Source: Candidatus Onthoplasma faecigallinarum | Lineage (GTDB): Bacteria; Bacillota; Clostridia; Christensenellales; UBA1242 | NCBI GenBank assembly: GCA_018715225.1 | Contig: DVMB01000079.1 | Coordinates: 1 to 33,458, forward strand | Length of the DNA: 33,458 nucleotides | Direction: 5' to 3' | Shown here: positions 9,339 to 16,757 of the stretch, in pieces | Numbering within the stretch: position 1 is the first letter of the stretch | How the letters are laid out: each line of letters begins with the position of its first letter | Made by a program: the position numbers and the translations under genes | The notes under the pieces: generated by a model | Told to the model about the DNA's origin: nothing | The model's input: only the letters and a program-made list of their open reading frames with translations | The model's database searches: none

Positions 9339-9356
9339 ACCACAAGATGTTGTGGT
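9339..9356. promoter_or_regulatory. Palindrome upstream of the ftsA promoter
   Basis: ACCACAA-GATG-TTGTGGT is a perfect 7-4-7 inverted repeat about 60 bases upstream of the ftsA -35 box. It has no following T-run. It could be an operator or activator site for ftsAZ; no known consensus was recognised. Confidence 0.35.
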
Positions 9357-9413
9357 GTTATAAATTTTTTCTAAATTTTATTAATAAATTTTAATATTTA
9401 TATATTAAAATAT

Positions 9414-9442
9414 TTGACTCTTGAAATCACATTTTGTATAAT
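9414..9442 (+). promoter_or_regulatory. Sigma-A-type promoter of ftsA-ftsZ
   Basis: TTGACT at 9414-9419, a 17-base spacer, and a perfect TATAAT at 9437-9442. Transcription would begin near 9449, so the start of translation must lie downstream of that, which decides for ATG 9473. Confidence 0.85.
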
Positions 9443-9472
9443 TATTTAGATTTTAAGATATTTGAGGGGCTT

Positions 9473-10582
9473 ATGCTAAATAAAATTAAGTATATCTTAG
9501 ATATTGGTTCTTCCTGCCTTAGGTTACTAGCTGAGGCTAAACTTATGGGCAAGGCACATATTGTGGCTGAGGAAGATGAGCTGTATGACGGATATATGGA
9601 CGGAGAATTTTTATCTCCAGATGAATTACCTGAAAATTTGTCACAATTAGTAGGAAATTTGTCGACTAAATTGAGAAAACAGATCAGTTCAATTATTGTT
9701 GGTGTCCCTAGCGAATTTTGTATATGTGTTTGCAAAAGAATTTCCAGAAAGTTTGTAGATTTACATAAAATTACGAATAACGATTTAATAGAGATGTATG
9801 AGAATAATTCTTCGTTTGGAGACAGCGAAGAGTATACAGTGATCAATTATAGCCCTATGCAGTTTGTGCTAGATGATGACATGAAGACCATGTCTCCAGT
9901 CGGCAAAAGGACTTCGTCCTTGACTATGGATGTAAGTTTTATCCTGGCGAAAAAATCTTTTGTTGAATTGATGATCAAGACATTGAATTCGGTAGGAGTG
10001 AAGAATGTGGACTTTATCTCTACAGCACTTGGTCAAGCCATGAATTGCAAACTAGATACTGACAAAAATCAACCTATTGCAATAGTCGATGTCGGGCACA
10101 TTTCTACAAGCGTCTGTGTCTATAAAGGAGAGGGTCTAGCACTTTTGAGTTCGTTCTCAATGGGAGGAGGACATATATCTTCGGACTTGATGCAGGTTTT
10201 GGGTATGAATTTCAAGGAAGCAGAACTCATCAAACGAAAGGTGATCTTGACAATAGACTCAAACCGAAACGAGTATTACGAAATTGCTTCAAAAGGTAGT
10301 TTGATCAAAGCACCAATAAACATAACAAATCAAATAGTGAAAAGTCGTATTGAAATGATAGCGAAAATCATTGCAGAGATTCTGGATGTTGACAAGGTGT
10401 TTAAAGATATTGACATATACTTGACTGGAGATGGTATATCGCATTTCAAGGGGGTAAAAAACATTTTGAAAGACATCACAGGAAAGAATGTGTATGAATA
10501 TGCGAATCCGTTTGACAATTCAAAAGATAAATATCAAACATCGAAAACGGGCTTGGCATCGCTTGCCGAAATTGTTGTGTAG
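9473..10582 (+). CDS. ftsA: Divergent FtsA-like cell division ATPase
   Basis: Actin-like (ASKHA) protein expected to attach FtsZ to the membrane. The family is supported by DIGSS near the N-terminus (residues 10-14), a GVP segment and SPVGKRTSSLTMDVSFI (the 1C domain region), a phosphate-2 loop at 206, a SMGGGHISSDL segment, LTGDG at 317-321, and by ftsZ lying 17 bases downstream. At 369 residues it is shorter than usual FtsA (about 410). Two loops look degenerate: VDVGHISTS replaces DIGGGTTD, and TGDGI replaces TGGGS. No amphipathic membrane-targeting helix follows the end ASLAEIVV. The frame is open 13 codons further up, but that start (9434) falls in the promoter; ATG 9473 has GAGGGG at 9464-9469. 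A PilM-like or other ASKHA protein is a less likely alternative. Confidence 0.8.
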   Translation: MLNKIKYILDIGSSCLRLLAEAKLMGKAHIVAEEDELYDGYMDGEFLSPDELPENLSQLVGNLSTKLRKQISSIIVGVPSEFCICVCKRISRKFVDLHKITNNDLIEMYENNSSFGDSEEYTVINYSPMQFVLDDDMKTMSPVGKRTSSLTMDVSFILAKKSFVELMIKTLNSVGVKNVDFISTALGQAMNCKLDTDKNQPIAIVDVGHISTSVCVYKGEGLALLSSFSMGGGHISSDLMQVLGMNFKEAELIKRKVILTIDSNRNEYYEIASKGSLIKAPINITNQIVKSRIEMIAKIIAEILDVDKVFKDIDIYLTGDGISHFKGVKNILKDITGKNVYEYANPFDNSKDKYQTSKTGLASLAEIVV

Positions 10583-10599
10583 GATAAGGAGATGAAATT

Positions 10600-11775
10600 A
10601 TGGATTTTGACATGACAAGTACAATATGTAACATCAAAGTAGTTGGCGTAGGAGGTGGCGGAAACAATGCTGTCAACAGAATGATCGCCGCAGGGATTAC
10701 TGGCGTACATTTTATAGCCGTAAATACTGACAAACAAGACCTCATGATGTCAAACGCTGACGAGATTATCCAAATAGGAAAAGAGTTGACCAAGGGACTT
10801 GGTGCTGGGGCGAACCCAGAAGTAGGTAGAGCCGCTGCTGAAGAGAGCAAAGACGAGTTGATCAAGGCATTGCAGGGAACCAACCTTCTTTTCATAACGA
10901 CAGGTATGGGCGGAGGCACAGGTAGTGGGGCTGCTCCATATATTGCAAAACTCGCTCACGATATGGGTATTTTGACTATAGGTGTCGTTACAAAGCCATT
11001 CAAGTTCGAGGCACCAAAGAGAGCAGCAAATGCGGACAATGCGATTGAAGAGATGAAAAAATATGTAGATTCTCTAGTCATCATTCCTAATGAAAAACTT
11101 TATACTATTTTGAAAAAGGACGTTACCTTTGTAGATTCATTTAGATATGCCGACGATGTCTTGCGTCAAGCGATTCAAGGGGTCAGCGATTTGATAGCCG
11201 TTCCTGGACTGATCAACCTAGATTTTGCTGATGTGTCCACTATCATGAAAGGAAAAGGTATTGCCCACATGGGTATAGGTAAAGGTAGAGGAGCCAACAA
11301 AACTATTGAGGCAGTTAGACAAGCGGTTACAAGTCAGTTGTTAGAGACCAGCATAGAGGGAGCAACTGGTATATTGATCAACATTACAGGTGGGCGTGAT
11401 CTAACATTGTCCGAAGTATACGAAGCGGTCGATTTAGTTAGAGACGTAGCGGATAAAGATTGTAACATTATTTTCGGGGCTAAGATCAACAATGATTCTA
11501 GCGGAGAGACCGAGATTACAGTTATTGCCACAGGGTTTGAGCATTACAACAAAGCGTCCGCACCAGACCAAACGCCTAGTTTTAAAGAAAATAGTGCCAA
11601 TTTCACTCCTTTTGTAGAAGCTGAGAAAGAAGCTGAAACTAGCGAGCACGAAGAAGAGTCAAAAGAGGACGACGAAGTTGAAAAAGATAAGGTGGAAGAT
11701 ATCTCAATCTCCACTAAAAAACCTGTCGTAGACGATGATGATATTCCACCATTCTTACGAAAATTGAGAAGATAA
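10600..11775 (+). CDS. ftsZ: Cell division GTPase FtsZ
   Basis: Tubulin homologue that forms the cytokinetic Z ring. GVGGGGNNAVNRM begins the GTPase domain; the tubulin signature is GGGTGSG (104-110, with Ser at 109 where Thr is common). The T7 loop NLDFADV with its catalytic aspartate is present. After about residue 315 comes an acidic, Glu/Asp/Lys-rich linker, then the conserved C-terminal peptide DDIPPFLRKLRR that binds FtsA and other partners. Length 391 is typical. AAGGAG at 10586-10591 is a good ribosome binding site. It is the second gene of the ftsA-ftsZ unit. Keeping the partner peptide suggests the divergent FtsA next door can still be a partner. Confidence 0.98.
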   Translation: MDFDMTSTICNIKVVGVGGGGNNAVNRMIAAGITGVHFIAVNTDKQDLMMSNADEIIQIGKELTKGLGAGANPEVGRAAAEESKDELIKALQGTNLLFITTGMGGGTGSGAAPYIAKLAHDMGILTIGVVTKPFKFEAPKRAANADNAIEEMKKYVDSLVIIPNEKLYTILKKDVTFVDSFRYADDVLRQAIQGVSDLIAVPGLINLDFADVSTIMKGKGIAHMGIGKGRGANKTIEAVRQAVTSQLLETSIEGATGILINITGGRDLTLSEVYEAVDLVRDVADKDCNIIFGAKINNDSSGETEITVIATGFEHYNKASAPDQTPSFKENSANFTPFVEAEKEAETSEHEEESKEDDEVEKDKVEDISISTKKPVVDDDDIPPFLRKLRR

Positions 11776-11869
11776 TAGGATTTGACATAAAATTTGTGTA
11801 TTGTGTACAAGATTATTCAATAAAATTTTCAATAAAGTTACTTAAGAGAAAACAATTATTTAATAAAAA

Positions 11870-11892
11870 AGAGACCGATATATTCGGTCTCT
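11870..11892. terminator. Terminator between ftsZ and the convergent ABC operon
   Basis: A perfect 9-bp stem (AGAGACCGA and TCGGTCTCT) has a TATAT loop. On the minus strand it is followed by six T, so it should end the ABC transporter transcript. On the plus strand the T-run is weak (ATATATTTT), so stopping of ftsZ transcription is less sure. Confidence 0.8.
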
Positions 11893-11919
11893 ATATATTT
11901 TCATGTGAATTTTCACAGA

Positions 11920-12732
11920 TTAAGAGTGATAATATTTGTTCATCAATTTTTCAAACAACGCTACGGCAAAATACATCACGCACGCTAGCACGCATAGGAC
12001 CACTGTAGATGTCATGACGAGATTTAGATTGAAAACCTGCCCGCCATATATCAACAAATAGCCTAGGCCTGCTTTACTTACCAAATATTCGCCCATAATA
12101 GCACCAATCCAACTCAATCCTACATTGATTTTTAGAGTGGCTACAATATCTTTTAGCGAGTTTGGTAAAATCAGTTTGAAAAATATTTGAAATTTATTTG
12201 CACCTAATGACTTAGATAGAGCAATCAATTGCTTATCGCAGCCTATAAATGAGTTCATAATATTCATAATTGTAACAATAATTACAATAAGAATACACAT
12301 AAATATTATGGCTTTACTGCCAGCACCAAACCAAATGATGATAATTGGTCCAAGGGCAATTTTTGGTAGCGAATTCAACACGACTAAATATGGCTCTAGT
12401 ACACGTCTTAGAAAATCACTATACCATAATATAAACGCTACAATAAAGCCAATTCCCGTCGCAATAGCAAAGCCTATCAACGTTTCATACAAGGTTATCT
12501 TTGAGTGATAGATAAGTTCACCGCTTCTAAACATTTCTCCAATAGTCTCTGCTATTTTTGAAGGGCTTGAAAAGAAGAAAGAACTTATGATTTCATATTT
12601 TGTCAGCAGTTCCCACAAAAGTAGGAAAGCGACCAAAATAATTATTTGCGTTAAAAGTATTAGTATTTTTTTTGTTCTGTACTTTTTTAAATAGTCGTAA
12701 TGCGACTTGCTAAATTTTCTTTTGTTTTTCAT
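11920..12732 (-). CDS. ABC transporter permease (SsuC/TauC/ThiX type)
   Basis: Membrane subunit of a binding-protein-dependent importer, 270 residues, with a long basic N-terminus and about six membrane segments. The cytoplasmic EAA loop is seen as SLGANKFQIFFKLILPNSL, which docks on the ATPase. It is the last gene of a three-gene minus-strand operon, and its start lies 23 bases inside the ATPase gene, so the two are probably coupled. The family imports sulfonates, taurine, nitrate, thiamine precursors or riboflavin; nothing in this protein decides the substrate. Confidence 0.9.
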   Translation of the reverse strand: MKNKRKFSKSHYDYLKKYRTKKILILLTQIIILVAFLLLWELLTKYEIISSFFFSSPSKIAETIGEMFRSGELIYHSKITLYETLIGFAIATGIGFIVAFILWYSDFLRRVLEPYLVVLNSLPKIALGPIIIIWFGAGSKAIIFMCILIVIIVTIMNIMNSFIGCDKQLIALSKSLGANKFQIFFKLILPNSLKDIVATLKINVGLSWIGAIMGEYLVSKAGLGYLLIYGGQVFNLNLVMTSTVVLCVLACVMYFAVALFEKLMNKYYHS

Positions 12733-13486
12733 TTTGTATTTCCTGCCAGATTATGTCGAACAACTTTTTTGCCTTGTCAGTTTTCCTGCGTTCAAAAGGT
12801 GTCATCGAAGTTGGGAATTTCGTCTCATGAATCGCTTTTATTGTGCCTGGTCTTGACGTTAGGACAACGATTCTGTCTGCCATGCTGATGGCTTCTTGAA
12901 TGTCGTGCGTTACCAAGATGGCTGTCTTTTTTTCTTTCTTTATGATGTCGAAGATGTGATCACACAATTCCAAGCGAGTTTGATAATCTAACGCACTGAA
13001 CGGCTCATCTAAGAGTAGAAGTTCAGGTTTTAACGCCAATGTTCTAATCAATGCGACCCGTTGACGCATACCGCCACTTAACTCGCTAGGGTGTTTTTTC
13101 AAAAAATCTTTTAATCCATATTTTTCGGCAAGCGAGAGGGCGTAATCTTTTCTCTCTTTTGTATTCAAATGTTTGATTTCCAAGCCAAAATAAATGTTTT
13201 TCTCAATATTTCTCCATGGCAAAAGATTATCTCTTTGGAACATATATCCACATACATTATCTTTTGGATTTGGGGTCTTCTTTGCCACCAATACGCTTCC
13301 TGAACTTGCTTTGAGAAGTCCAGCGATTATAGATAATATAGTGGTTTTTCCACAGCCGGATGGACCGACTATGGCAATAAATTCTTGATTTGATATGGTC
13401 AAATTAATATCTTGTAATGCGTTTGTTTCATAATCGATGCTTTGATATATTAAATTTAGATTTTTTATTTCAACAAGTTCATTCAT
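12710..13486 (-). CDS. ABC transporter ATP-binding protein (SsuB/TauB/ThiZ type)
   Basis: Energises the importer by hydrolysing ATP at the inner membrane face. The 258 residues include Walker A GPSGCGKTT, Q-loop FQRDNLLPW (its LLPW is typical of this subfamily), ABC signature LSGGMRQRVALIRTL, Walker B LLLLDEPFSALD and the switch histidine in VTHD. It starts one base after the stop of the lipoprotein gene (GTTATGTAAAATG), with no separate ribosome binding site, so translation depends on re-initiation. All catalytic motifs are intact. Confidence 0.94.
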   Translation of the reverse strand: MNELVEIKNLNLIYQSIDYETNALQDINLTISNQEFIAIVGPSGCGKTTILSIIAGLLKASSGSVLVAKKTPNPKDNVCGYMFQRDNLLPWRNIEKNIYFGLEIKHLNTKERKDYALSLAEKYGLKDFLKKHPSELSGGMRQRVALIRTLALKPELLLLDEPFSALDYQTRLELCDHIFDIIKKEKKTAILVTHDIQEAISMADRIVVLTSRPGTIKAIHETKFPTSMTPFERRKTDKAKKLFDIIWQEIQNEKQKKI

Positions 13487-13487
13487 T

Positions 13488-14495
13488 TTACATAACTTTT
13501 GTAGCGAAACTTGTGTTTACTGCCTCGTTCCAAGCAACACGGTTTGTCAGTTCGCCTGCATTGTCAATGATATCTAGCATATTGTTCCAAGACGATTCTT
13601 TCAATACGAAACTTGAAGCGTAAGCACCGATGCTGATGTAATTTTTCACTGATGCCAATATCAACTCATTAGATGTCGTGCTGAATGATGGCTTTAGAGA
13701 AGATATGATTTGAGAGTCATCTGCGCTCATCAAATAATCATAGCCTTTTTTCAATGCACGCATAAATTTATCCAATTTTTCCCCATTGTTGTTCAAGTAA
13801 TCACTTGTTGCCGTGAAAACGGTATAAGGAATATCGCTCACTTCGTCTCCAAGTGCAGCCACAATGTAGCCCGTGCCATCAATTTCGCATTGGCTAGCGG
13901 TAGGGTCGAACATTGTGCAATAATCTCCAGTCCCAGCGACAAAAGATGATGCGGTCAAGTTGAACGCTATTGATGTGTCCAAGATGGTGTCCACATCTGC
14001 ACTCAATTCGTCTCCAGGGTGCAAGCCGTGCTGTTCGAGGATATATTGAAGAGTCATTGCAGGCATGCCACCTTTTCTTCCGCCAATGATGTGAGAGCCT
14101 TTTAGATTTTCCCAACTAAAATTCTCGCCTTCATCTGTCCTGCCCACCAAGAATGAGCCATCACACGCCGTCAGTTGAGCAAAGATGATTGGGGCATTGG
14201 TCATACCATTGTTCCTAACGTAAACTACAGATTCTGGACCCATCAGTCCAATATCTGCACTGTTAGAGATCAAAGAGGACATGACTGTGTCGCTACCACC
14301 GGCATTTGTCAGTTCTATTTCTAATCCTTCGTCTTCAAAGTATCCATTGTTCATGGCTACGTACAAAGGGGCATAGAAGATAGAATGAGTAACTTCACTG
14401 ATTCTAATTTTGTTGTCGTCTTTGTTTCCACAACCGGTTAGAACGAGAGAAAATACTCCAACAAAAAGTACTAATAAAATTGAAATTTTTTTCAT
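13488..14495 (-). CDS. ABC transporter substrate-binding lipoprotein (NMT1/SsuA-like)
   Basis: Extracellular solute receptor anchored by lipid. The signal peptide ends in lipobox LTGC with Cys22. The mature part begins with a pattern typical of the NMT1/SsuA fold: SIFYAPLYVAMNNGYFEDEGLE, then AGGSDTVMSSL and SADIGLMGPES. Length 335 is normal. TAAGGAG lies five bases before its ATG. It is the first gene of the operon and has its own promoter. The family binds thiamine precursors, alkyl sulfonates, nitrate or riboflavin. No TPP or FMN riboswitch fits into the short leader, so the substrate stays open. Confidence 0.88.
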   Translation of the reverse strand: MKKISILLVLFVGVFSLVLTGCGNKDDNKIRISEVTHSIFYAPLYVAMNNGYFEDEGLEIELTNAGGSDTVMSSLISNSADIGLMGPESVVYVRNNGMTNAPIIFAQLTACDGSFLVGRTDEGENFSWENLKGSHIIGGRKGGMPAMTLQYILEQHGLHPGDELSADVDTILDTSIAFNLTASSFVAGTGDYCTMFDPTASQCEIDGTGYIVAALGDEVSDIPYTVFTATSDYLNNNGEKLDKFMRALKKGYDYLMSADDSQIISSLKPSFSTTSNELILASVKNYISIGAYASSFVLKESSWNNMLDIIDNAGELTNRVAWNEAVNTSFATKVM

Positions 14496-14545
14496 TCATT
14501 CTCCTTATTTGGAAGGTTTATAGTGGTTTAATTCTTCCATATCTC

Positions 14546-14574
14546 ATAGTATGAAATTGTTTAATTTTTGTTAA
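14546..14574 (-). promoter_or_regulatory. Promoter of the ABC importer operon, with hairpin in the leader
   Basis: Read on the minus strand: TTAACA (14569-14574), a 17-base spacer, TACTAT (14546-14551). TGGAAG at 14510-14515 and CTTCCA at 14534-14539 form an inverted repeat at the start of the expected transcript, which might be an operator. Confidence 0.6.
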
Positions 14575-14598
14575 AATGAAATTTGTATTGAAAAATAC

Positions 14599-14627
14599 TT
14601 GGCAAAATTTTGTGATTTTGCTAAAAT
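14599..14627 (+). promoter_or_regulatory. Promoter of the 179-residue membrane protein gene
   Basis: TTGGCA at 14599-14604, a 17-base spacer, and TAAAAT at 14622-14627. The transcript would start within a few bases of the AGAGG ribosome binding site at 14633-14637, giving an extremely short leader. Confidence 0.7.
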
Positions 14628-14645
14628 ACAATAGAGGTTTTTATT

Positions 14646-15185
14646 ATGACTAGAAATGATGCTTTATATAAGGTTCTTTTTGCAATTGAAATTGCCTTGT
14701 TACCTATGGTAATATTTGCATATCTATATTTGCCTGAATGGTCTATGGGCTTATTTATAGCGGGCATTTTGCTCGCAAAAATCTGGCTAGAACTATTCAA
14801 GGACAAAATCAATTATTCGCATATCATTATAGACGCAGTGGGTAGCATATTAGTTTTTGCTACTTTGCTCATATTCTTTATGGTAATTGACTTGATAAAC
14901 ATAGCATTGGGCGTTGTAACTCTTGTACTGATTGTTATTATGAATGTCTTCAATATCCTATATTTCAAGAAAAATTTACCCGAATATGTCGATGCTGTAG
15001 ATTACTGCTATATTTTGTTTGAATGTTTGACGCTGATTGCGTTTACATTCTTAACATATTATTCATTGATTTCTAATATTGGTTTATTTGCGTTGATTAT
15101 GACGTGCGCAGTGTCTATCATGTATAAGATTTATTACGCCTTCAAATACACAAAACTTGGAAATATTTTTAGACGTAAAAAATAA
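14646..15185 (+). CDS. Unknown integral membrane protein, about six helices
   Basis: I do not recognise this 179-residue protein. It is almost entirely hydrophobic, with about six membrane segments, short charged loops (KIWLELFKDKINYSH around residues 45-60) and a basic C-terminus ending RRKK, which suggests that end is in the cytoplasm. It has its own promoter and is divergent from the ABC importer. A separate promoter follows for the next gene, so it may be monocistronic. No catalytic motif was seen. Confidence 0.75.
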   Translation: MTRNDALYKVLFAIEIALLPMVIFAYLYLPEWSMGLFIAGILLAKIWLELFKDKINYSHIIIDAVGSILVFATLLIFFMVIDLINIALGVVTLVLIVIMNVFNILYFKKNLPEYVDAVDYCYILFECLTLIAFTFLTYYSLISNIGLFALIMTCAVSIMYKIYYAFKYTKLGNIFRRKK

Positions 15186-15192
15186 TTCACTA

Positions 15193-15221
15193 TTGACAAA
15201 TGCAAAGCAACATGATATTAT
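15193..15221 (+). promoter_or_regulatory. Promoter of the 86-residue membrane protein gene
   Basis: A perfect TTGACA at 15193-15198, a 17-base spacer, and TATTAT at 15216-15221. AGGAG (15228-15232) and the ATG at 15239 follow closely. Confidence 0.8.
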
Positions 15222-15238
15222 ATAGGCAGGAGTAGGTT

Positions 15239-15499
15239 ATGGGAATGTTTTTATCATTTGAAAGTCCATTAGAATTTTTACTAAGATATACGGTTATCAC
15301 AGGAGTTATCTTCGCTATTATTGGTGTTGCCATTATGATGATGGCTAAACGTATTACTATGGCTAAGAGACAGCAGGACGAAATCAGCAAAAATGACAAA
15401 CTTTATCTAGGATTGATGATCACGGGGATTTGCTTTATCTTGATAGGCATGATAATTATAGCTCTACCTATAGAAGAGACTTTCTATACGGCAGGTTAA
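15239..15499 (+). CDS. Unknown small two-helix membrane protein
   Basis: Unrecognised 86-residue protein. Two hydrophobic stretches (about residues 14-36 and 55-75) flank a charged cytoplasmic or external loop, KRITMAKRQQDEISKNDK. It has a strong promoter, a good ribosome binding site (AGGAG, six bases from the ATG) and its own terminator, so despite its small size it looks like a real monocistronic gene. Confidence 0.75.
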   Translation: MGMFLSFESPLEFLLRYTVITGVIFAIIGVAIMMMAKRITMAKRQQDEISKNDKLYLGLMITGICFILIGMIIIALPIEETFYTAG

Positions 15500-15520
15500 G
15501 AAATTTGTATTGAAAAGAAT

Positions 15521-15555
15521 GAGGGTTATGTATTTTTAGTGGCATAACCTTTTTT
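15521..15555 (+). terminator. Terminator after the 86-residue membrane protein
   Basis: GGTTATG (15524-15530) pairs with CATAACC (15543-15549) around a 12-base loop, and a run of six T follows (15550-15555). Wobble pairs extend the stem outward. Confidence 0.75.
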
Positions 15556-15722
15556 ATATTATTCTCTCATAATTTTTAGTACATTAATTATTTTTTAGCA
15601 TTTGTTTTGTCAAAAGACATAGATGTAATCAAATTTTATAGAGATAAAGACATTATTTTACCTATTATTGATTTCACAAAAAGATATTTTTATATATAAA
15701 ATATAATTATTCGTCAAATTAG

Positions 15723-15751
15723 TTGACTAAAACTTATTATTTTGTAATAAT
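15723..15751 (+). promoter_or_regulatory. Likely promoter of the next membrane protein gene
   Basis: TTGACT at 15723-15728, a 17-base spacer and AATAAT at 15746-15751 (with TG just upstream). The -10 is not ideal. The TTG of this -35 box could be mistaken for a start codon of the following gene. The preceding 15556-15722 is AT-rich with nothing else recognisable. Confidence 0.55.
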
Positions 15752-15788
15752 AATTATATTAAAGAAGGGAGGTTTTATAAAAAATTTT

Positions 15789-16409
15789 TTGAAAAAGATG
15801 CCAGTGATGATCGTGTTCGTGGCATTGGCAGTGATCGGCTTGCTTGTGTACATACCTATGCTTGCTAGACCAGTTAGTTATGGTATGACCTATGTCTATT
15901 CTCACACCGTTACGGAAGAAGAGTCAACATCAATGGGCGAAGCAGCAGGTACAGAAATTTCTATGAAAATTCAAATTAAAAGCGATGAAAAGGCTGATAT
16001 GACTTATTCTACGAATGGAGTAGGGGAAAAACTTGAAGTTTGGATTATTCGTAATGGTAATCAATTTATTTTGATTCCAGAAACTATGACTGAAGAAGAA
16101 TATAATCAATTGATTGATGCATTGAAGGCAGATGAAGAGGCATGGAACGCTTTGTGGAATGACACAGAAGGTCAAATTCCCATGTTTAGAATCAATGCAT
16201 TCAAAATAACTCCTAGTGAATTCCTAGCACAATATGGTTATGGAGAGATGACTTGTAATGGTGCTATCATATTCACAGTATTGTGGGGCGTGTTGGAAGT
16301 AGCACTAATTGTGTTCGCTAGTTTGTCTGTAGTATTCTTTGTAAAAGGCAAAAAGACTGCTCTTAATACAACAGAAGAACAAACATCTAATGAAGCCACA
16401 GCAGAATAA
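15789..16409 (+). CDS. Unknown membrane-anchored protein with extracytoplasmic domain
   Basis: Unrecognised protein of about 206 residues. A basic N-terminus and a membrane segment (PVMIVFVALAVIGLLVYIPML) are followed by a domain of about 130 residues rich in Glu, Thr and Met that probably lies outside the cell. A second membrane segment (about residues 167-190) and a short charged tail complete it. The start is uncertain. The strong AAGGGAGG at 15765-15772 stands only four bases before an in-frame ATA at 15777, but 16 bases before the TTG at 15789 and 25 before the ATG at 15798. The TTG at 15723 is inside the promoter. I give the first canonical codon after the ribosome binding site. Confidence 0.7.
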   Translation: MKKMPVMIVFVALAVIGLLVYIPMLARPVSYGMTYVYSHTVTEEESTSMGEAAGTEISMKIQIKSDEKADMTYSTNGVGEKLEVWIIRNGNQFILIPETMTEEEYNQLIDALKADEEAWNALWNDTEGQIPMFRINAFKITPSEFLAQYGYGEMTCNGAIIFTVLWGVLEVALIVFASLSVVFFVKGKKTALNTTEEQTSNEATAE

Positions 16410-16425
16410 TTTAAAAACAAAAAAA

Positions 16426-16480
16426 CCTATTTTGAAGTGAACCCTGCGGGGTTTATTTCATTTTAATAGGCTTTTTTATT
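16426..16480 (+). terminator. Long two-part terminator hairpin
   Basis: An inner 12-bp stem (16433-16444 with 16449-16460, two G-T pairs, loop TGCG) sits on an outer CCTATT/AATAGG stem (16426-16431, 16465-16470), then CTTTTTTATTTTTT. An A-run before the stem could let it work in both directions. Confidence 0.85.
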
Positions 16481-16757
16481 TTTTTAAAAGAAGCAAAATA
16501 TATTGCAGGTACAAATATTTTGACAACATGTACGTGCGGATAGAGGTATAGATAGATTGCTTATTCTAACACAATCACAATTTCCAGTTCTATAATAAAA
16601 GTAATACATATTTGAAATTCCTTTTTAATATGATAGTTTATACACTTTATGAACGAGTGCTTGTTTTTGTGTGTTATAGGAAATTTAACTACCAAAATAT
16701 GCTATTTTTTTTAAGAGTAAAAACATACTTTCTGCATAGAATACAATAGAGGTATTT
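16481..16757. other. Intergenic stretch before ytxC with nothing clear
   Basis: AT-rich, no reading frame worth reporting on either strand, no T-box or riboswitch pattern. Near its end TAGAAT (16737-16742) could be a -10 box for the next gene, but no matching -35 is present. The last bases (16740-16753) repeat exactly 14 bases found before the gene at 14646. Confidence 0.5.

Noticed and set aside
9434..9472. Upstream start of ftsA
   Set aside because: The codon overlaps the -10 region of the promoter, so it is not transcribed from it.
10476..10919. Long antisense open frame of 147 codons across the ftsA-ftsZ junction
   Set aside because: It lies opposite two well-supported genes, has no ribosome binding site and its translation is low in plausible domains. 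It is a by-product of the codon bias of the plus strand.
14496..14574. TPP or FMN riboswitch before the ABC importer
   Set aside because: The leader is only about 40 bases, too short for either, and no conserved core was seen.
16735..16744. Sporulation sigma factor -10 (CATA-N3-TA) before ytxC
   Set aside because: CATAGAATA fits loosely, but no matching -35 lies at the right distance, and such short motifs occur by chance in AT-rich DNA.
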